From Bradymonas sp963697525 (GTDB lineage Bacteria; Myxococcota_A; Bradymonadia; Bradymonadales; Bradymonadaceae): a stretch of 64,000 nt of DNA. Below are positions 26,035 to 36,006 of this stretch, piece after piece. The notes beneath the pieces are model-generated. The model worked only from the letters and a program-made list of their open reading frames with translations. It did no database searches and had not been told where the DNA came from. The stretch is taken from the NCBI GenBank assembly GCA_963697525.1, contig OY969087.1, forward strand, positions 248,001 to 312,000, written 5' to 3'. The position numbers were made by a program, and so were the translations under genes. Position 1 is the first letter of the stretch; every line of letters starts with the position of its first letter.

Positions 26035-27294
26035 ATGAAGCGCTTTGCCTGGATGATCATCGCCGCCGGTTTGATGGCGGTGGGGCTGGGATCGGGGTGT
26101 TTGGTCACCAACGGCAACAGCTCGCACGCCGACTGCTGCTACGAATACCAGCGCTGCGAGACGTATTGCGACCCTTTTGGAAATTGCAGCAAGGACTGCT
26201 GGTACGAGAATAGCTGCCCGGATAGCTGCGCGACGAGCACTGGCGGCAGCGAGCCGAGCTATTGCTACAGCGACGTCGACTGCCCGGACGGTCAGGTGTG
26301 CGTGAACAATACCTGTCACCAGGCGGACACCACCCAGCGGGGCAACGCCGGGCTGTGCCAGGCCTGCGAGACCAACGCCGACTGCGCCGATCCCAACGCG
26401 CTGTGTGTGCGCCTCGGCGAGCAGGGCACGGTGGGTGAGACGGTGTGCACGACCCCGTGCGGCAGCGGCTGCCCCAACGGCTTCGAATGCGTGAGCATCG
26501 ACGGCTCGGCGCAGTGCCTGCCGGCGGTCAACGACCAGAACGTACGCACCTGCGCCAGCGCGCCCTCCCTGGAGTGCGTGACCGCGCGGGACTGCCAGGT
26601 CGGCGAGAGCTGCGTCAACAACCACTGCCAGGCGCCGACCACCGAGGAATGCGCCGCCGACAACGACTGCAGCCCCGGCGAGGCCTGCCAGAACGGCACC
26701 TGCGTGGCCGACAACCAGCCCGAGTGCACCACCCGCAGCGACTGCGCCAGCGGCGAGGTCTGCGTCAGCGGCCAGTGCCAGCAGGGCACCCAGAGCTGCG
26801 TGTTCAACAGCGAGTGCTCCGGCGACGGGCTGTGCGTCGACGGCACCTGCTACGCGTCGTGCTCGGCGGACTCCGACTGCGGCAACTACGAGCACTGCCG
26901 CCAGGGCGTGTGCCGACGCACCGAATGCCGCGGCACCTCCGACTGCGCCGGCGACGAGATCTGCGTCGACGCCGCCTGTAAGCCGGCCTGCGATCCCAGC
27001 GCCAGCACGGACACCTGCGCGGCGGGCTACGTCTGCACCCAAAACGGCTTCTGCGACCGCGACCCCAACGTCGAGTGCCGCTCCAACGCGGAGTGCTCGC
27101 GCGACGAGATCTGCGACGGCGGCACCTGCAAGGTCCCCTGCGAGTGCAACCAGGACTGCCCCACCGGCCAGGTCTGCGACCTGGACAACGGCACCTGCAA
27201 GGACCCCGGCGCCAACGCCCCCACCACCTGTGAGACGACCTGCGACTGCCCCAGCGGTCAGCAGTGCAGCAACGGGGCGTGCGTGAACGGCTGA
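26035..27294 (+). CDS. Cys-rich repeat lipoprotein
   Basis: This 419-residue protein has a lipoprotein signal (MKRFAWMII...GLGSGC), the Cys being about residue 22. The mature part is about ten repeats of the form C-x4-DC-x4-x-C-x3-x-C (for example CTTRSDCASGEVCVSGQC), a Dickkopf/EGF-like disulfide module common in myxobacterial surface proteins. CAGGAGG precedes ATG 26035. It is convergent with the CHAT gene (19-nt gap). Adhesion or a structural envelope role is inferred. Confidence 0.8.
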   Translation: MKRFAWMIIAAGLMAVGLGSGCLVTNGNSSHADCCYEYQRCETYCDPFGNCSKDCWYENSCPDSCATSTGGSEPSYCYSDVDCPDGQVCVNNTCHQADTTQRGNAGLCQACETNADCADPNALCVRLGEQGTVGETVCTTPCGSGCPNGFECVSIDGSAQCLPAVNDQNVRTCASAPSLECVTARDCQVGESCVNNHCQAPTTEECAADNDCSPGEACQNGTCVADNQPECTTRSDCASGEVCVSGQCQQGTQSCVFNSECSGDGLCVDGTCYASCSADSDCGNYEHCRQGVCRRTECRGTSDCAGDEICVDAACKPACDPSASTDTCAAGYVCTQNGFCDRDPNVECRSNAECSRDEICDGGTCKVPCECNQDCPTGQVCDLDNGTCKDPGANAPTTCETTCDCPSGQQCSNGACVNG

Positions 27295-27313
27295 GCCTCA
27301 GCCGCCGCGCCCC

Positions 27314-29956
27314 TCAGCCCCCACCGACGATGTGGAATGCCGCCCAGCTCGCTGGGCGCATTCCTTTCTTGGCCATCGCGATCTGGCCCAGGCGCAGTGC
27401 CTGGGCCGGCGTCATTCCGCGCGACAGCGCCCTGTAAAACGCCTTCATCAACCGGGACGTATCCGCGTCGGCGACGCTCCACGTGCTGGCGACGACGTTG
27501 TGGCTGCCGGTGTACAAAATGGCCCCGGCCAGCCCGAAGGCGCCCTGCCCCAGCGTATGCCAGCCGCGCCCGGTGGTGCAGCCGCTCAACACGACCAGCC
27601 GGGCGGCGGTCTTGCGGTTGAGCAGCTCGCCGAGGGTGACGATGCCGTCGTCGGGCTGGTCGGGCGCGCGGCTGAGCAAGAGCGCCGGCTGGTCGAAGTC
27701 GACGCGGTCGGTGGCGTTGACGTGCAGCGAGGTGGCGTCGCTGACCCCGTGGGTGGCCACGTGGATGACGCCGTAGCGGGTGAGGTCGGCGCGTCTGAGC
27801 CGGCTTTCGGCGGCCTTCTTGCCGGTGAGCGTGTCCACATCGAGGTGGTCGGCGCGAAGCCTGCGGGCGACCGCGCGAAGCTCGGCGCGCGCGCCCGGAA
27901 GCGCCGGGAACATCTCGTCGAGCGAGAACATCCCCGTCTCCGGCAGGTCGCGCGACAGCGCCAGCAGGTCCAGCGCCGGGCGCTTCAGGTCGGGCGCGCC
28001 CACCACCAGCGCCCTGCTGGACGCGGGCGCCGGCCCTCGGCGCATCAGCCGGGCGAGCACCGCCGACGACGGGGTGTAGGAGACCACGCGGTCGAAGACC
28101 AGATAATGCGGCCGCTTCTGGTGCTCGGGCCGGGCGAGGGTCTCGAAGGGTAGCGCGTACAGCTTGTCGTCGGGGGCGACGATCAGGCGCCGGTCGTCCT
28201 TGACGAGGTCCTCGATGGGGCCGACCAGCTCGACGAACAGCCGCTCGGCGAGCTTGCGATGGCGCCGGCGCTCGGCGCGCGTGTCGGTATGGCCGAGGGT
28301 GGCGATGAATTGGTCGACCAGGGGCGCGATCGTCTCGCGCCCGGCCAGCCGGCGCATCTCGATGCCGGCGTCGGTCAACACCCACACATAGCTTCGGTGC
28401 GCGGCGATCAGATAGTCGAGCACGGCGGTCTTGGGCCCGAGCTTGCCGGTCACCGCGCCCGGAAGCTCGCCAAATTGAGTGGGCGTGGGGTCGATGTGGC
28501 GCGCCGCCTTCGTCCAGCGTGACAGGCGCTTCAACGCCTCGTCGGCGGTGCGCTGCACGGTTCTGGGCACGCGGCGCGACGGGCGCATCGCGGTGCTCGT
28601 GGCGAGCTCGGGGGCGATGCTGCCGTCGAGCAGGTCGAGCAGGCCGCGCGCCTTGAGCGCGTTCGCCAGGCGCAGCCCGTGGCGATAGTCGCTCTGGGCG
28701 CGGTGGGCGGTGTCCAGGCCCACGTAGGTGTCCACCAGCGCCATATAAACCGGGCGTTTGTCGGCGAAAAACCGCTGGCGAAGCCCCGGCGTCGGCAGGC
28801 TCGCCCGCATGCGCTCGATGGCGCCGACCGCCGCGCGCAGGTAGCGCTGCCCGTCGGCGCGCAGGCCGCGCTCGACGAGCAATTGGCCGCCCTGATAGGC
28901 GAGCTTCCAGCTCGGACCGGTCCACGACGACAGGTTTTTGTGCGCCTTCAACGAGCGCACGAGCACCGTCGGCGGGCGGATCGCCGAGTCGGCTGAGCGT
29001 CGGATCTCGGCGATGAGCGCGGCCAGGCGAAGCCGCCCGGTGGGCGTGTCCATCATGGCATCGAGCAAAGGCGCGCTCAGCGCGTCGATCTTGGGAAGGC
29101 TGCCGAGTTTGCGCCGCGTGGGCAGGGCGGCGAGCTCGGCGGCCAGCCGCGTTTGGGCGGCGCCCATGGTCCGGGCGAGGCGCGCGAACAGCGCCAGATC
29201 GCGGCGCAGGGCGCCCACGCGCTCGGCCCGGCGATCGCGGCCCATGGCGTCCTGCAGCCGGGCGAGCGCGCGGCCGAGGTCGCCCTCGTCGAGGGCCAGG
29301 CGCGCCTGGGCGCGCAGCACCGGCCCGATGGCCGCGCGGCGCTCGAAGCTGTCGTACTCCCAGCGGGCGATGTCGAGCAGCGCGCGGCGCTTGAGCGTAA
29401 TGCCAGCGCGCGTGCGCGGCTCGCGCAGCACCCGGTGCTCGATGGCGAGCGCGTACAAAAACGGGAGATCGCCGGCGTAGCGATCGCGAAGCCCGCCGTG
29501 CATGGGCATCTGCGAATCCAACCACAATTGATGGGCGCGCCCGGCGAGGTCGGCAGCGCCGTCGTCGCCGCCGACCTCGCCGAGTTGGGCGTCGGCGATG
29601 GCTTCAACGAGCATCATCGCGATCTGGCGGCGAAGCTCGCCGGCGGCCGCGAATTGCCAGCGCGCCGATCGGGCTGCGCGCGCGGCCAGCTTCCAATCAC
29701 GGGTACGAAGCCCGCACCACGCGCCCAACCACGGCTGCGAGGCGGGCGCCTTGCGGTACGGCGCGCAGTCGGCGGCCGCGCCGGCCGCGTCGATCTTGGC
29801 GCGCTCGGCCAGCGGGGAGGGCGTGGACGACGGCGGCGGCGCCGTCGCCGACACCTTCGGCGCGGCCACGGGCGCGCTCGACGCGCAACTGGCCGCCATC
29901 AGGCCGGCCAGGGCCAGCGCGAGCAGGGTATACGTCGTCTTGTATTCACTAAGCAT
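27314..29956 (-). CDS. CHAT-domain (caspase-like) lipoprotein
   Basis: This 880-residue protein has an N-terminal lipoprotein signal (ALAGLMAASC), a long helical, TPR-like middle and a C-terminal CHAT protease domain. The catalytic His lies in GVIHVATHG and the Cys in VVLSGCTTG. Conserved LPFETL and VVASTWSV segments are also present. CHAT proteases are separase/caspase relatives. Some act in bacterial cell-death or defence systems, but here there is no effector gene nearby and the lipid anchor places it at the envelope. The adjacent genes are also lipoproteins. Substrate unknown. Confidence 0.85.
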   Translation of the reverse strand: MLSEYKTTYTLLALALAGLMAASCASSAPVAAPKVSATAPPPSSTPSPLAERAKIDAAGAAADCAPYRKAPASQPWLGAWCGLRTRDWKLAARAARSARWQFAAAGELRRQIAMMLVEAIADAQLGEVGGDDGAADLAGRAHQLWLDSQMPMHGGLRDRYAGDLPFLYALAIEHRVLREPRTRAGITLKRRALLDIARWEYDSFERRAAIGPVLRAQARLALDEGDLGRALARLQDAMGRDRRAERVGALRRDLALFARLARTMGAAQTRLAAELAALPTRRKLGSLPKIDALSAPLLDAMMDTPTGRLRLAALIAEIRRSADSAIRPPTVLVRSLKAHKNLSSWTGPSWKLAYQGGQLLVERGLRADGQRYLRAAVGAIERMRASLPTPGLRQRFFADKRPVYMALVDTYVGLDTAHRAQSDYRHGLRLANALKARGLLDLLDGSIAPELATSTAMRPSRRVPRTVQRTADEALKRLSRWTKAARHIDPTPTQFGELPGAVTGKLGPKTAVLDYLIAAHRSYVWVLTDAGIEMRRLAGRETIAPLVDQFIATLGHTDTRAERRRHRKLAERLFVELVGPIEDLVKDDRRLIVAPDDKLYALPFETLARPEHQKRPHYLVFDRVVSYTPSSAVLARLMRRGPAPASSRALVVGAPDLKRPALDLLALSRDLPETGMFSLDEMFPALPGARAELRAVARRLRADHLDVDTLTGKKAAESRLRRADLTRYGVIHVATHGVSDATSLHVNATDRVDFDQPALLLSRAPDQPDDGIVTLGELLNRKTAARLVVLSGCTTGRGWHTLGQGAFGLAGAILYTGSHNVVASTWSVADADTSRLMKAFYRALSRGMTPAQALRLGQIAMAKKGMRPASWAAFHIVGGG

Positions 29957-30226
29957 CTAATCGCCAATTCGGGCCGCGGTGCTCCCGCACCGCCGCGGGC
30001 GCCTCTGGCCCCGCCTTGCGTGTTCCTGCGTCTACATGAGCAGCACAGGTACCAACCAGAACACGTTCGGCGCCGCAGAGCGAGCGCCGGCGCCGCGGGA
30101 GCGTCGCGCCCCAAGCCATCGCGTCTGCTCGACCATCCTCGAACAAATTCTACCAAACTCCGCCCCCGGTCCGTAACAAATATCCGACGGCGACATATCC
30201 ACGATATACGACATGGGAGGAGACAA

Positions 30227-32236
30227 ATGAGTCATTGGAAGCGCAAGCAAACGCTCGTGTTGGGCCTGTTGTTGGCTGCGGCGATGGCCACGGCGGCCTG
30301 CGGGAGCGAAACGGGGCACGGCGGCAAAGACCACGGGAGCTTCATCGACTCGCGGCCGGCGCAGATCGACGTCGACCCGCATACGCTGGCCTTCCAACAG
30401 GTCGCCATCGGCGCCCAATCCACCCGGCAGATCGACATCAGCAACCTGGGCACGAGCAAGCTGCGCATCTTCAGCATGAGCCTCAAGGAGTTCGGCCCGC
30501 GCGACGGCAATCAGTACGACGAGCGGCAGGAGTTCAAAGAGGCCGACGGCTGGTCCGACAACACCGTGACCGTCGCCCCCCACGGCCACACCTCCATCAG
30601 CGTGACCTACCTGCCCCAGAATCAGACCCACGACGAGGGGGTGATCACCCTCGAGACCAACGATCCGGCCAACCCCACCGTCAAGATCCCGGTCGCCACC
30701 CAACGGCTCGCCCCGGAGATCTCGGCGCGCTCGCCGGTGACGTTTCAGGGCGTGCCGGGCCGCGACCAGCAGGCCGCCGACTGGCCAGGGGATTTCGTCA
30801 TCGAAAACGTGCAGAACACCGGCTCGGCGCCGCTCGAGATCAGCAATGTGTACGTGTCGGACACCAGCAACGATATCTTCTCGATCTCGTTCCCGCCGGA
30901 CGCGCAAAGCCCGCCGTCGCAGGACGGCGATACCTGGCCGACGACGCTCGCGCCCAACGAGAGCTTCCCGGTACGCGTGTGGTTCCGCCCGATCGACAAC
31001 CTGCCGCAGACCAACGAGCTGGTCTTCGAGAGCAACGATCCCAGCCAACCGCAGTACGTCGTCGACCTGCAGGGCAACAGCGGCGCGCCGTGCATCGCGG
31101 TCAGCCCCAGCGACTCGGTCGACTTCGGCCAGGGCTCGCTGGGCCAGGTCTCCCAGAAGACGGTCACCGTCGAAAACTGCAGCCGCAGCGAGCAGCTCGA
31201 GGTCAGCGACATCGCGATCTCCGACGACGGTGACGGCGTGTTCGCCATCCAGAACGCAAGCCTTCCCACGGGGCTTCCGGACAGCCCGGCGACCATCGAT
31301 CCGGGCGAGCAGGCGACCTTTGTGGTCACCTTCGAGCCGACGGCCGAGCAGCAGTACGACGGTCAGTTGACCATCGAGAGCAACGACCCGGGTACGCGCC
31401 AACTGCAGATCCCGATCGTCGGGAGCGGCTCGAGCAACCAATGCCCCACGGCGGTGGCCACGGCGCACCTGCAGGGTAGCACTCGCCCGCAGACGACCCT
31501 CCAGACGACCCCGTTGAGCACGGTCATGTTCGACGGATCGGGCAGCTCCGATCCCGACGGCTCCATCCAGCGCTACGAGTGGACCGTGCTGTCGCGGCCG
31601 CAGGGGTCGACGCAGCTCTTGTTGCCGAACAGCCAGTCGCCGAACCCGAGGCTATTTTTGGACCTGGCCGGCACCTACGAGATCGAGCTGAAGGTCTACG
31701 ACGACCAGGGCGCGGCGAGCTGCGGCGGGCCGGCGATCATCACGATCTCGGTGATCCCCGACGACGACGTGCACGTGCAGTTGGTGTGGGATACGCCCAG
31801 CGACCCCGACCAGACCGACGCCGACGGGACCGACCTCGATCTGCACTATATGCACCCCAACGCGACCGCCTGGAACACCGCGCCGTGGGATATCTACTGG
31901 CGCAACCCCCGCGCCGATTGGGGCGTGCAGGGCGACAGCTCCGACGACCCATCGCTGGACATCGACGACACCGACGGCGCCGGCCCGGAGAACGTCAACC
32001 AGAGCAACCTGGAGAACCTGCAATACCAGGTGGGCGTGTACTACTACGCGGACAACGGCAAGGGGGCGAGCTACGCCACCGTGCGCATCTACATCCGCGG
32101 CCAACTCGCCAGGCAATTCGAGAATAAATACATGGCCGGCACCGGGAGCTTCTGGAAGGTCGCGGCGATCCAATGGCCCAGCGGCAATATCATCCCAGTC
32201 GATCGCATGTCCCAGGGGTTCCCGACGAGTCCGTAA
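30227..32236 (+). CDS. Anchor-D/PKD-type lipoprotein, paralog 1
   Basis: This 669-residue protein has a lipoprotein signal (LVLGLLLAAAMATAACGS). Residues about 40-400 contain tandem Ig-like modules of the ASPM-SPD2-Hydin/choice-of-anchor D type (LAFQQVAIGAQSTRQIDISN; VDFGQGSLGQVSQKTVTVENC). A PKD-like domain follows (VMFDGSGSSDPDGSIQRYEW), then a C-terminal domain with DGTDLDLHYMHPNATAWNT. GGGAGG precedes ATG 30227. It is a tandem duplicate of the next gene. Cell-surface structural role inferred. Confidence 0.8.
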   Translation: MSHWKRKQTLVLGLLLAAAMATAACGSETGHGGKDHGSFIDSRPAQIDVDPHTLAFQQVAIGAQSTRQIDISNLGTSKLRIFSMSLKEFGPRDGNQYDERQEFKEADGWSDNTVTVAPHGHTSISVTYLPQNQTHDEGVITLETNDPANPTVKIPVATQRLAPEISARSPVTFQGVPGRDQQAADWPGDFVIENVQNTGSAPLEISNVYVSDTSNDIFSISFPPDAQSPPSQDGDTWPTTLAPNESFPVRVWFRPIDNLPQTNELVFESNDPSQPQYVVDLQGNSGAPCIAVSPSDSVDFGQGSLGQVSQKTVTVENCSRSEQLEVSDIAISDDGDGVFAIQNASLPTGLPDSPATIDPGEQATFVVTFEPTAEQQYDGQLTIESNDPGTRQLQIPIVGSGSSNQCPTAVATAHLQGSTRPQTTLQTTPLSTVMFDGSGSSDPDGSIQRYEWTVLSRPQGSTQLLLPNSQSPNPRLFLDLAGTYEIELKVYDDQGAASCGGPAIITISVIPDDDVHVQLVWDTPSDPDQTDADGTDLDLHYMHPNATAWNTAPWDIYWRNPRADWGVQGDSSDDPSLDIDDTDGAGPENVNQSNLENLQYQVGVYYYADNGKGASYATVRIYIRGQLARQFENKYMAGTGSFWKVAAIQWPSGNIIPVDRMSQGFPTSP

Positions 32237-32491
32237 AAAAAAATCTACCAAACGCCCCATCCCACTCGTAAGACCTTGCTGACGGCCCGAGACGACAACG
32301 CGATCGGCGCGAAAAAAAGCCGCGAAAGATGTGTGAAAATGTGCTCAAACCCGCGCAAGTTGACTCAGAAGGCCTTGATATTTATAGTTCGCAATCTCTT
32401 AGGATGGGATATGGGCGTGTCTTCTGCAGGTAACAATGCGGGAAGCGCTTAAAGAGCTCGAAGGGGCAAAATGAGAAATCGGAGAACACAA

Positions 32492-34498
32492 ATGGGTCAG
32501 TGGGAGCGCAAGGGAAAGGTCTTGTTGGGCCTGCTGTTGGCGGTGGTGTTGGCCACGCCGGCATGCGGGAGCGACGCTACCAACGGCGGCAAGGGCGGTG
32601 GCGGAAACATCACCGGCACCGACGCCGCAGAGATCTCGGTCGATCCGGACACCCTGGCCTTCCAGCAGGTCAATATCGGTGAGTCGGTCACCAAGAGCAT
32701 CGATATCAGCAACTTCGGTAAGGGCACGCTGCGCATCTTCAGCATGGACCTGAAGGAGTACGGTCCGAACGATGGCAGCCAGTACGACGACCAGCGCGAG
32801 TTCAAGAAGGCCGACGGCTGGTCGGACGGCACCGTGGAGGTCAAGCCCAACGACTTCACGACCATCAGCGTGACCTACGCGCCGAAGGATCAGACCCACG
32901 ACGAGGGTGTGATCACCCTCAAGACCAACGATCCGGCCAACCCCACGGTCAACATCCCGGTGACCACCCAGAAGCTCGCCCCGGAGATCTCGGCGCGCTC
33001 GCCGGTGACCTTCCAGCGCGTGCCGCCGCAGAGCGACCCGAACTGGCAGGGTGAGTTCGTCATCGAGAACGTGCAGAATACCGGCTCGGCGCCGCTGAAT
33101 ATCAGCAACGTGTACGTGTCGGACACCACCAACAACATCTTCTCGATCTCGTTCCCGCCGAACGCGCAGAGCGCGCCGGAGGACGACACCGACACCTGGC
33201 CGACGACGCTGGCGCCCAACGACAGCTTCCCGGTGCGCGTGTGGTTCCGCCCGACCAACAACCTGCCGCAGACCAACGAGTTGGTCTTCGAGAGCAACGA
33301 CCCCAACCACCCGCAGTACGTCGTCGACCTGCAGGGCAACAGCGGTGCGCCGTGCATCGCCGTCAGCCCCAGCGATTCGGTCGACTTCGGCCAGGGCTCG
33401 CTGGGTCAGGTCTCCCAGAAGACGGTCACCATCGAGAACTGCAGCCGCAGCGAGCAGCTCAAGGTCAGCGACATCGCCATCACCGACGACGGTGGCGGGG
33501 TGTTCGCCATCCAGGACGGAAGCCTTCCCACGGGTCTGCCGGACAGCCCGGCGACGATCGACCCGGGCGAGCAGGCCAACTTCGTGGTCACCTTCGAGCC
33601 GTCGGCCGAGCAGCAGTACAACGGTCAGTTGACCATCAAGAGCAACGACGGCGCCACCCCGTCGGTCCAGCTTCCCATCGTCGGGCGCGGCTCGAATAAC
33701 CAGTGCCCCACGGCGGTGGCCACGGCGCACCTGCAGGGCAGCACTCGCCCGCAGACGACCATCCAGACGATCCCGCTGAACACGGTCATGTTCGACGGCT
33801 CGGGTAGCTCCGACCCCGACGGCTCGGTGCAGCGCTACGAGTGGACGATCCTGTCGCAGCCCAACGGCTCGACTCAGCGCCTGCTGCCGAACAACAGCTC
33901 GGCGAACCCGAGGCTGTTTTTGGACCTGGCAGGCACCTACAAGATCGAGCTGAAGGTCTACGACGATCAGGGCGCGGCGAGCTGCGGCGAGCCGGCGATC
34001 ATCACCATCGCGGCGATTCCCGACCACGACGTCCACGTGCAGTTGGTGTGGGATACGCCCAGCGACGCCGACCAGACCGACACCTTCGGTACCGACCTCG
34101 ACCTGCACTATATGCACCCGAACGCTCCCGCCTGGAACACCGCGCCGTGGGATATCTTCTGGCGCAACCCCGGTGCCGACTGGGGCGTGCAGGGCGACAG
34201 CTCCGACGACCCGTCGCTGGACATCGACGACACCGACGGCGCCGGCCCGGAGAACGTCAACCAGAGCAATCTGGAGAACCTGCAGTATCAGGTGGGCGTC
34301 TACTACTACAGCGACAACAACTTGGGCGCGAGCTACGCCACCGTGCGAATATATATTCGCGGCCAGCTCGCCATCCAGATCGAGAACAAGTACATGCCCC
34401 GCACAGGCAGCTTCTGGAAGGTGGCGGCGATTCAATGGCCCAGCGCCAACATCGTCACGCTCGACCGCATGTACGACGGGTTCCCGAGTGGCCCCTAG
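32492..34498 (+). CDS. Anchor-D/PKD-type lipoprotein, paralog 2
   Basis: This 668-residue protein is collinear with and highly similar to its upstream neighbour over the full length, including all domain motifs. Differences concentrate after the lipid-anchored Cys (GGKGGGGNITGTDAAE) and at scattered surface positions. GGAG 8 nt before ATG 32492 supports the start, aligned with the paralog (MGQWERKG versus MSHWKRKQ). A separate upstream gap of 255 nt and a strong terminator suggest its own transcription unit. Confidence 0.8.
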   Translation: MGQWERKGKVLLGLLLAVVLATPACGSDATNGGKGGGGNITGTDAAEISVDPDTLAFQQVNIGESVTKSIDISNFGKGTLRIFSMDLKEYGPNDGSQYDDQREFKKADGWSDGTVEVKPNDFTTISVTYAPKDQTHDEGVITLKTNDPANPTVNIPVTTQKLAPEISARSPVTFQRVPPQSDPNWQGEFVIENVQNTGSAPLNISNVYVSDTTNNIFSISFPPNAQSAPEDDTDTWPTTLAPNDSFPVRVWFRPTNNLPQTNELVFESNDPNHPQYVVDLQGNSGAPCIAVSPSDSVDFGQGSLGQVSQKTVTIENCSRSEQLKVSDIAITDDGGGVFAIQDGSLPTGLPDSPATIDPGEQANFVVTFEPSAEQQYNGQLTIKSNDGATPSVQLPIVGRGSNNQCPTAVATAHLQGSTRPQTTIQTIPLNTVMFDGSGSSDPDGSVQRYEWTILSQPNGSTQRLLPNNSSANPRLFLDLAGTYKIELKVYDDQGAASCGEPAIITIAAIPDHDVHVQLVWDTPSDADQTDTFGTDLDLHYMHPNAPAWNTAPWDIFWRNPGADWGVQGDSSDDPSLDIDDTDGAGPENVNQSNLENLQYQVGVYYYSDNNLGASYATVRIYIRGQLAIQIENKYMPRTGSFWKVAAIQWPSANIVTLDRMYDGFPSGP

Positions 34499-34545
34499 TG
34501 GGCTGAGAGGGGGAATCGAGCGATGTAGCTAGTCGCTGACACGTA

Positions 34546-34577
34546 CACGAAAGGGCGCCTTCGGGCGCCCTTTCGTG
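34546..34577 (+). terminator. Rho-independent terminator, 14-bp stem with TTCG loop
   Basis: CACGAAAGGGCGCC (34546-34559), loop TTCG, then GGCGCCCTTTCGTG (34564-34577), 47 nt after the second lipoprotein gene. Confidence 0.85.
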
Positions 34578-34741
34578 GTTCTTGGCGCGCTTTGCGCGCG
34601 GGGCTTGCCGTCTGGGCGATACCCTACTACAAGCCAGAGATGCACGCGTTCGCTGCGAGCGGGACCAAAAACCAAAAACCGATCGCCAGGCGAAGGCTCA
34701 CCAGACGGCGTAATAACCCCAACAACGCGAGGCATCTACAA

Positions 34742-35140
34742 ATGACCCAACCAACCAACGAAGTGATGATTCGATTGCGCGTGGGCATGGAGCAGGCCCA
34801 CTATGCGGGCGACCTTGTCGACGGCGCGTGGGCGCTCAAACTCTTTGGCGACGTCGCCACCGAATTGCTGATTCGCCATGACGGTGACGAGGGCTTGTTT
34901 CGCGCCTACGACGACGTGGAGTTTTTGGCGCCGATCAAGGCTGGCGACTATATCGAGGCCGTCGGGCACATCACCGACACGGGCAATACCAGCCGCAAGA
35001 TGGTGTTCGAGGCGCGCAAGGTCATCCAACTGACCAACAACCCCGACCAGCCCTCGCAGGCCGAGGTGCTCGACGAGCCCATCGTTGTGTGTCGGGCGAG
35101 TGGGACGTGTGTGGTGCCCGCTGCGTTGCAGCGGAAGTGA
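34742..35140 (+). CDS. kal: 3-Aminobutyryl-CoA ammonia-lyase (hotdog fold)
   Basis: This 132-residue protein matches the hotdog-fold Kal family (MTQPTNEVMIRLRVGMEQAHYAGDLVDGAWALKLFGDVATEL, FLAPIKAGDYIEAVGHI). Kal removes ammonia from L-3-aminobutyryl-CoA to give crotonyl-CoA in lysine fermentation. The next gene encodes the preceding enzyme, which supports the call. kamA, kamDE and kdd are not in this window. The stop codon lies inside a GTGATCGA tandem repeat. Confidence 0.8.
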   Translation: MTQPTNEVMIRLRVGMEQAHYAGDLVDGAWALKLFGDVATELLIRHDGDEGLFRAYDDVEFLAPIKAGDYIEAVGHITDTGNTSRKMVFEARKVIQLTNNPDQPSQAEVLDEPIVVCRASGTCVVPAALQRK

Positions 35141-35164
35141 TCGAGTGATCGAGTGATCGAGTGA
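35137..35164 (+). repeat. GTGATCGA tandem repeat
   Basis: Three GTGATCGA units lie in tandem between kal and kce. The same unit recurs at 39965-39989, 40086-40100, 50048-50082 and 50126-50152, always between genes. Confidence 0.8.
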
Positions 35165-35193
35165 ACTGCTTAACGGCAACAGCGGAGCCGACT

Positions 35194-36006
35194 ATGACGC
35201 AACCTCTGATCATCACCGCCGCGGTCGACGGGGCGGAGACCATGCGCGAGGATAATCCCAATGTGCCGTATACTCCCGAGGAGATCGCGGCCGAGGCGGT
35301 GCGGTGTCGCGAGGCGGGGGCGAGCATGGTGCATGTGCACGGGCGCGAGGAAGACGGCACGCCGACGCAGGCGCGCGAGGTCTTCGGCCAGATCTTGGAC
35401 ACGATCCGCCAGCACAGCGACATCCTGGTGCAGTTTTCGACCGGCGGGGCGGTGTGGATGTCGGTCGACGAGCGCATCGAGGCGCTGGACCTGCGCCCGG
35501 ACATGGCCACGCTGACCACCGGCACGGTCAATTTCGGCGAGGACGTGTTCATGAACTCGCTGCCGATGATCCGCCAGATCGCCGAGCGGCTGCGCGCGTT
35601 CGACATCAAACCGGAGATCGAGATCTTCGACACCGGCATGGTGGACACGGCGCTTCGGCTGGTCAAAGAGGAGCTCGTCGACGCGCCGCTGCACTTCGAC
35701 TTCGTGCTGGGCGTGCCCGGCGGCATGGGCGGCCGCCCCGAAAACCTCGACTTTCTGGTCGACATGATCCCCGAGGGCAGTACCTGGTCGGTCGCCGGCA
35801 TCGGCCGCCACGAGCTGTCCCTGGCGTATAAGGCCGTCGACATGGGCGGCCACGTGCGCGTGGGCCTCGAGGACAACATCTTCCTCGAGAAGGGCGTGCT
35901 CGCCGAGGGAAGCTGGCAGCTCGTCGAGAAGGTCGTCGACTACGCACGCGAGCAGGGCCGCGACCTGGCGACGCCGGACGTCGCGCGGGAGATTTTGGGG
36001 CTATAA
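35194..36006 (+). CDS. kce: 3-Keto-5-aminohexanoate cleavage enzyme (BKACE family)
   Basis: This 270-residue TIM-barrel protein has the zinc-binding HVH (SMVHVHGR, about residues 45-51) and the conserved TLTTGTVNFGEDVF and VLGVPGGMGG segments of beta-keto acid cleavage enzymes. Kce combines 3-keto-5-aminohexanoate with acetyl-CoA to give acetoacetate and 3-aminobutyryl-CoA, the substrate of Kal next door. The BKACE family is broad, but pairing with kal makes this activity likely. GGAG precedes ATG 35194. The stop overlaps the thiE start by 1 nt. Confidence 0.85.
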   Translation: MTQPLIITAAVDGAETMREDNPNVPYTPEEIAAEAVRCREAGASMVHVHGREEDGTPTQAREVFGQILDTIRQHSDILVQFSTGGAVWMSVDERIEALDLRPDMATLTTGTVNFGEDVFMNSLPMIRQIAERLRAFDIKPEIEIFDTGMVDTALRLVKEELVDAPLHFDFVLGVPGGMGGRPENLDFLVDMIPEGSTWSVAGIGRHELSLAYKAVDMGGHVRVGLEDNIFLEKGVLAEGSWQLVEKVVDYAREQGRDLATPDVAREILGL

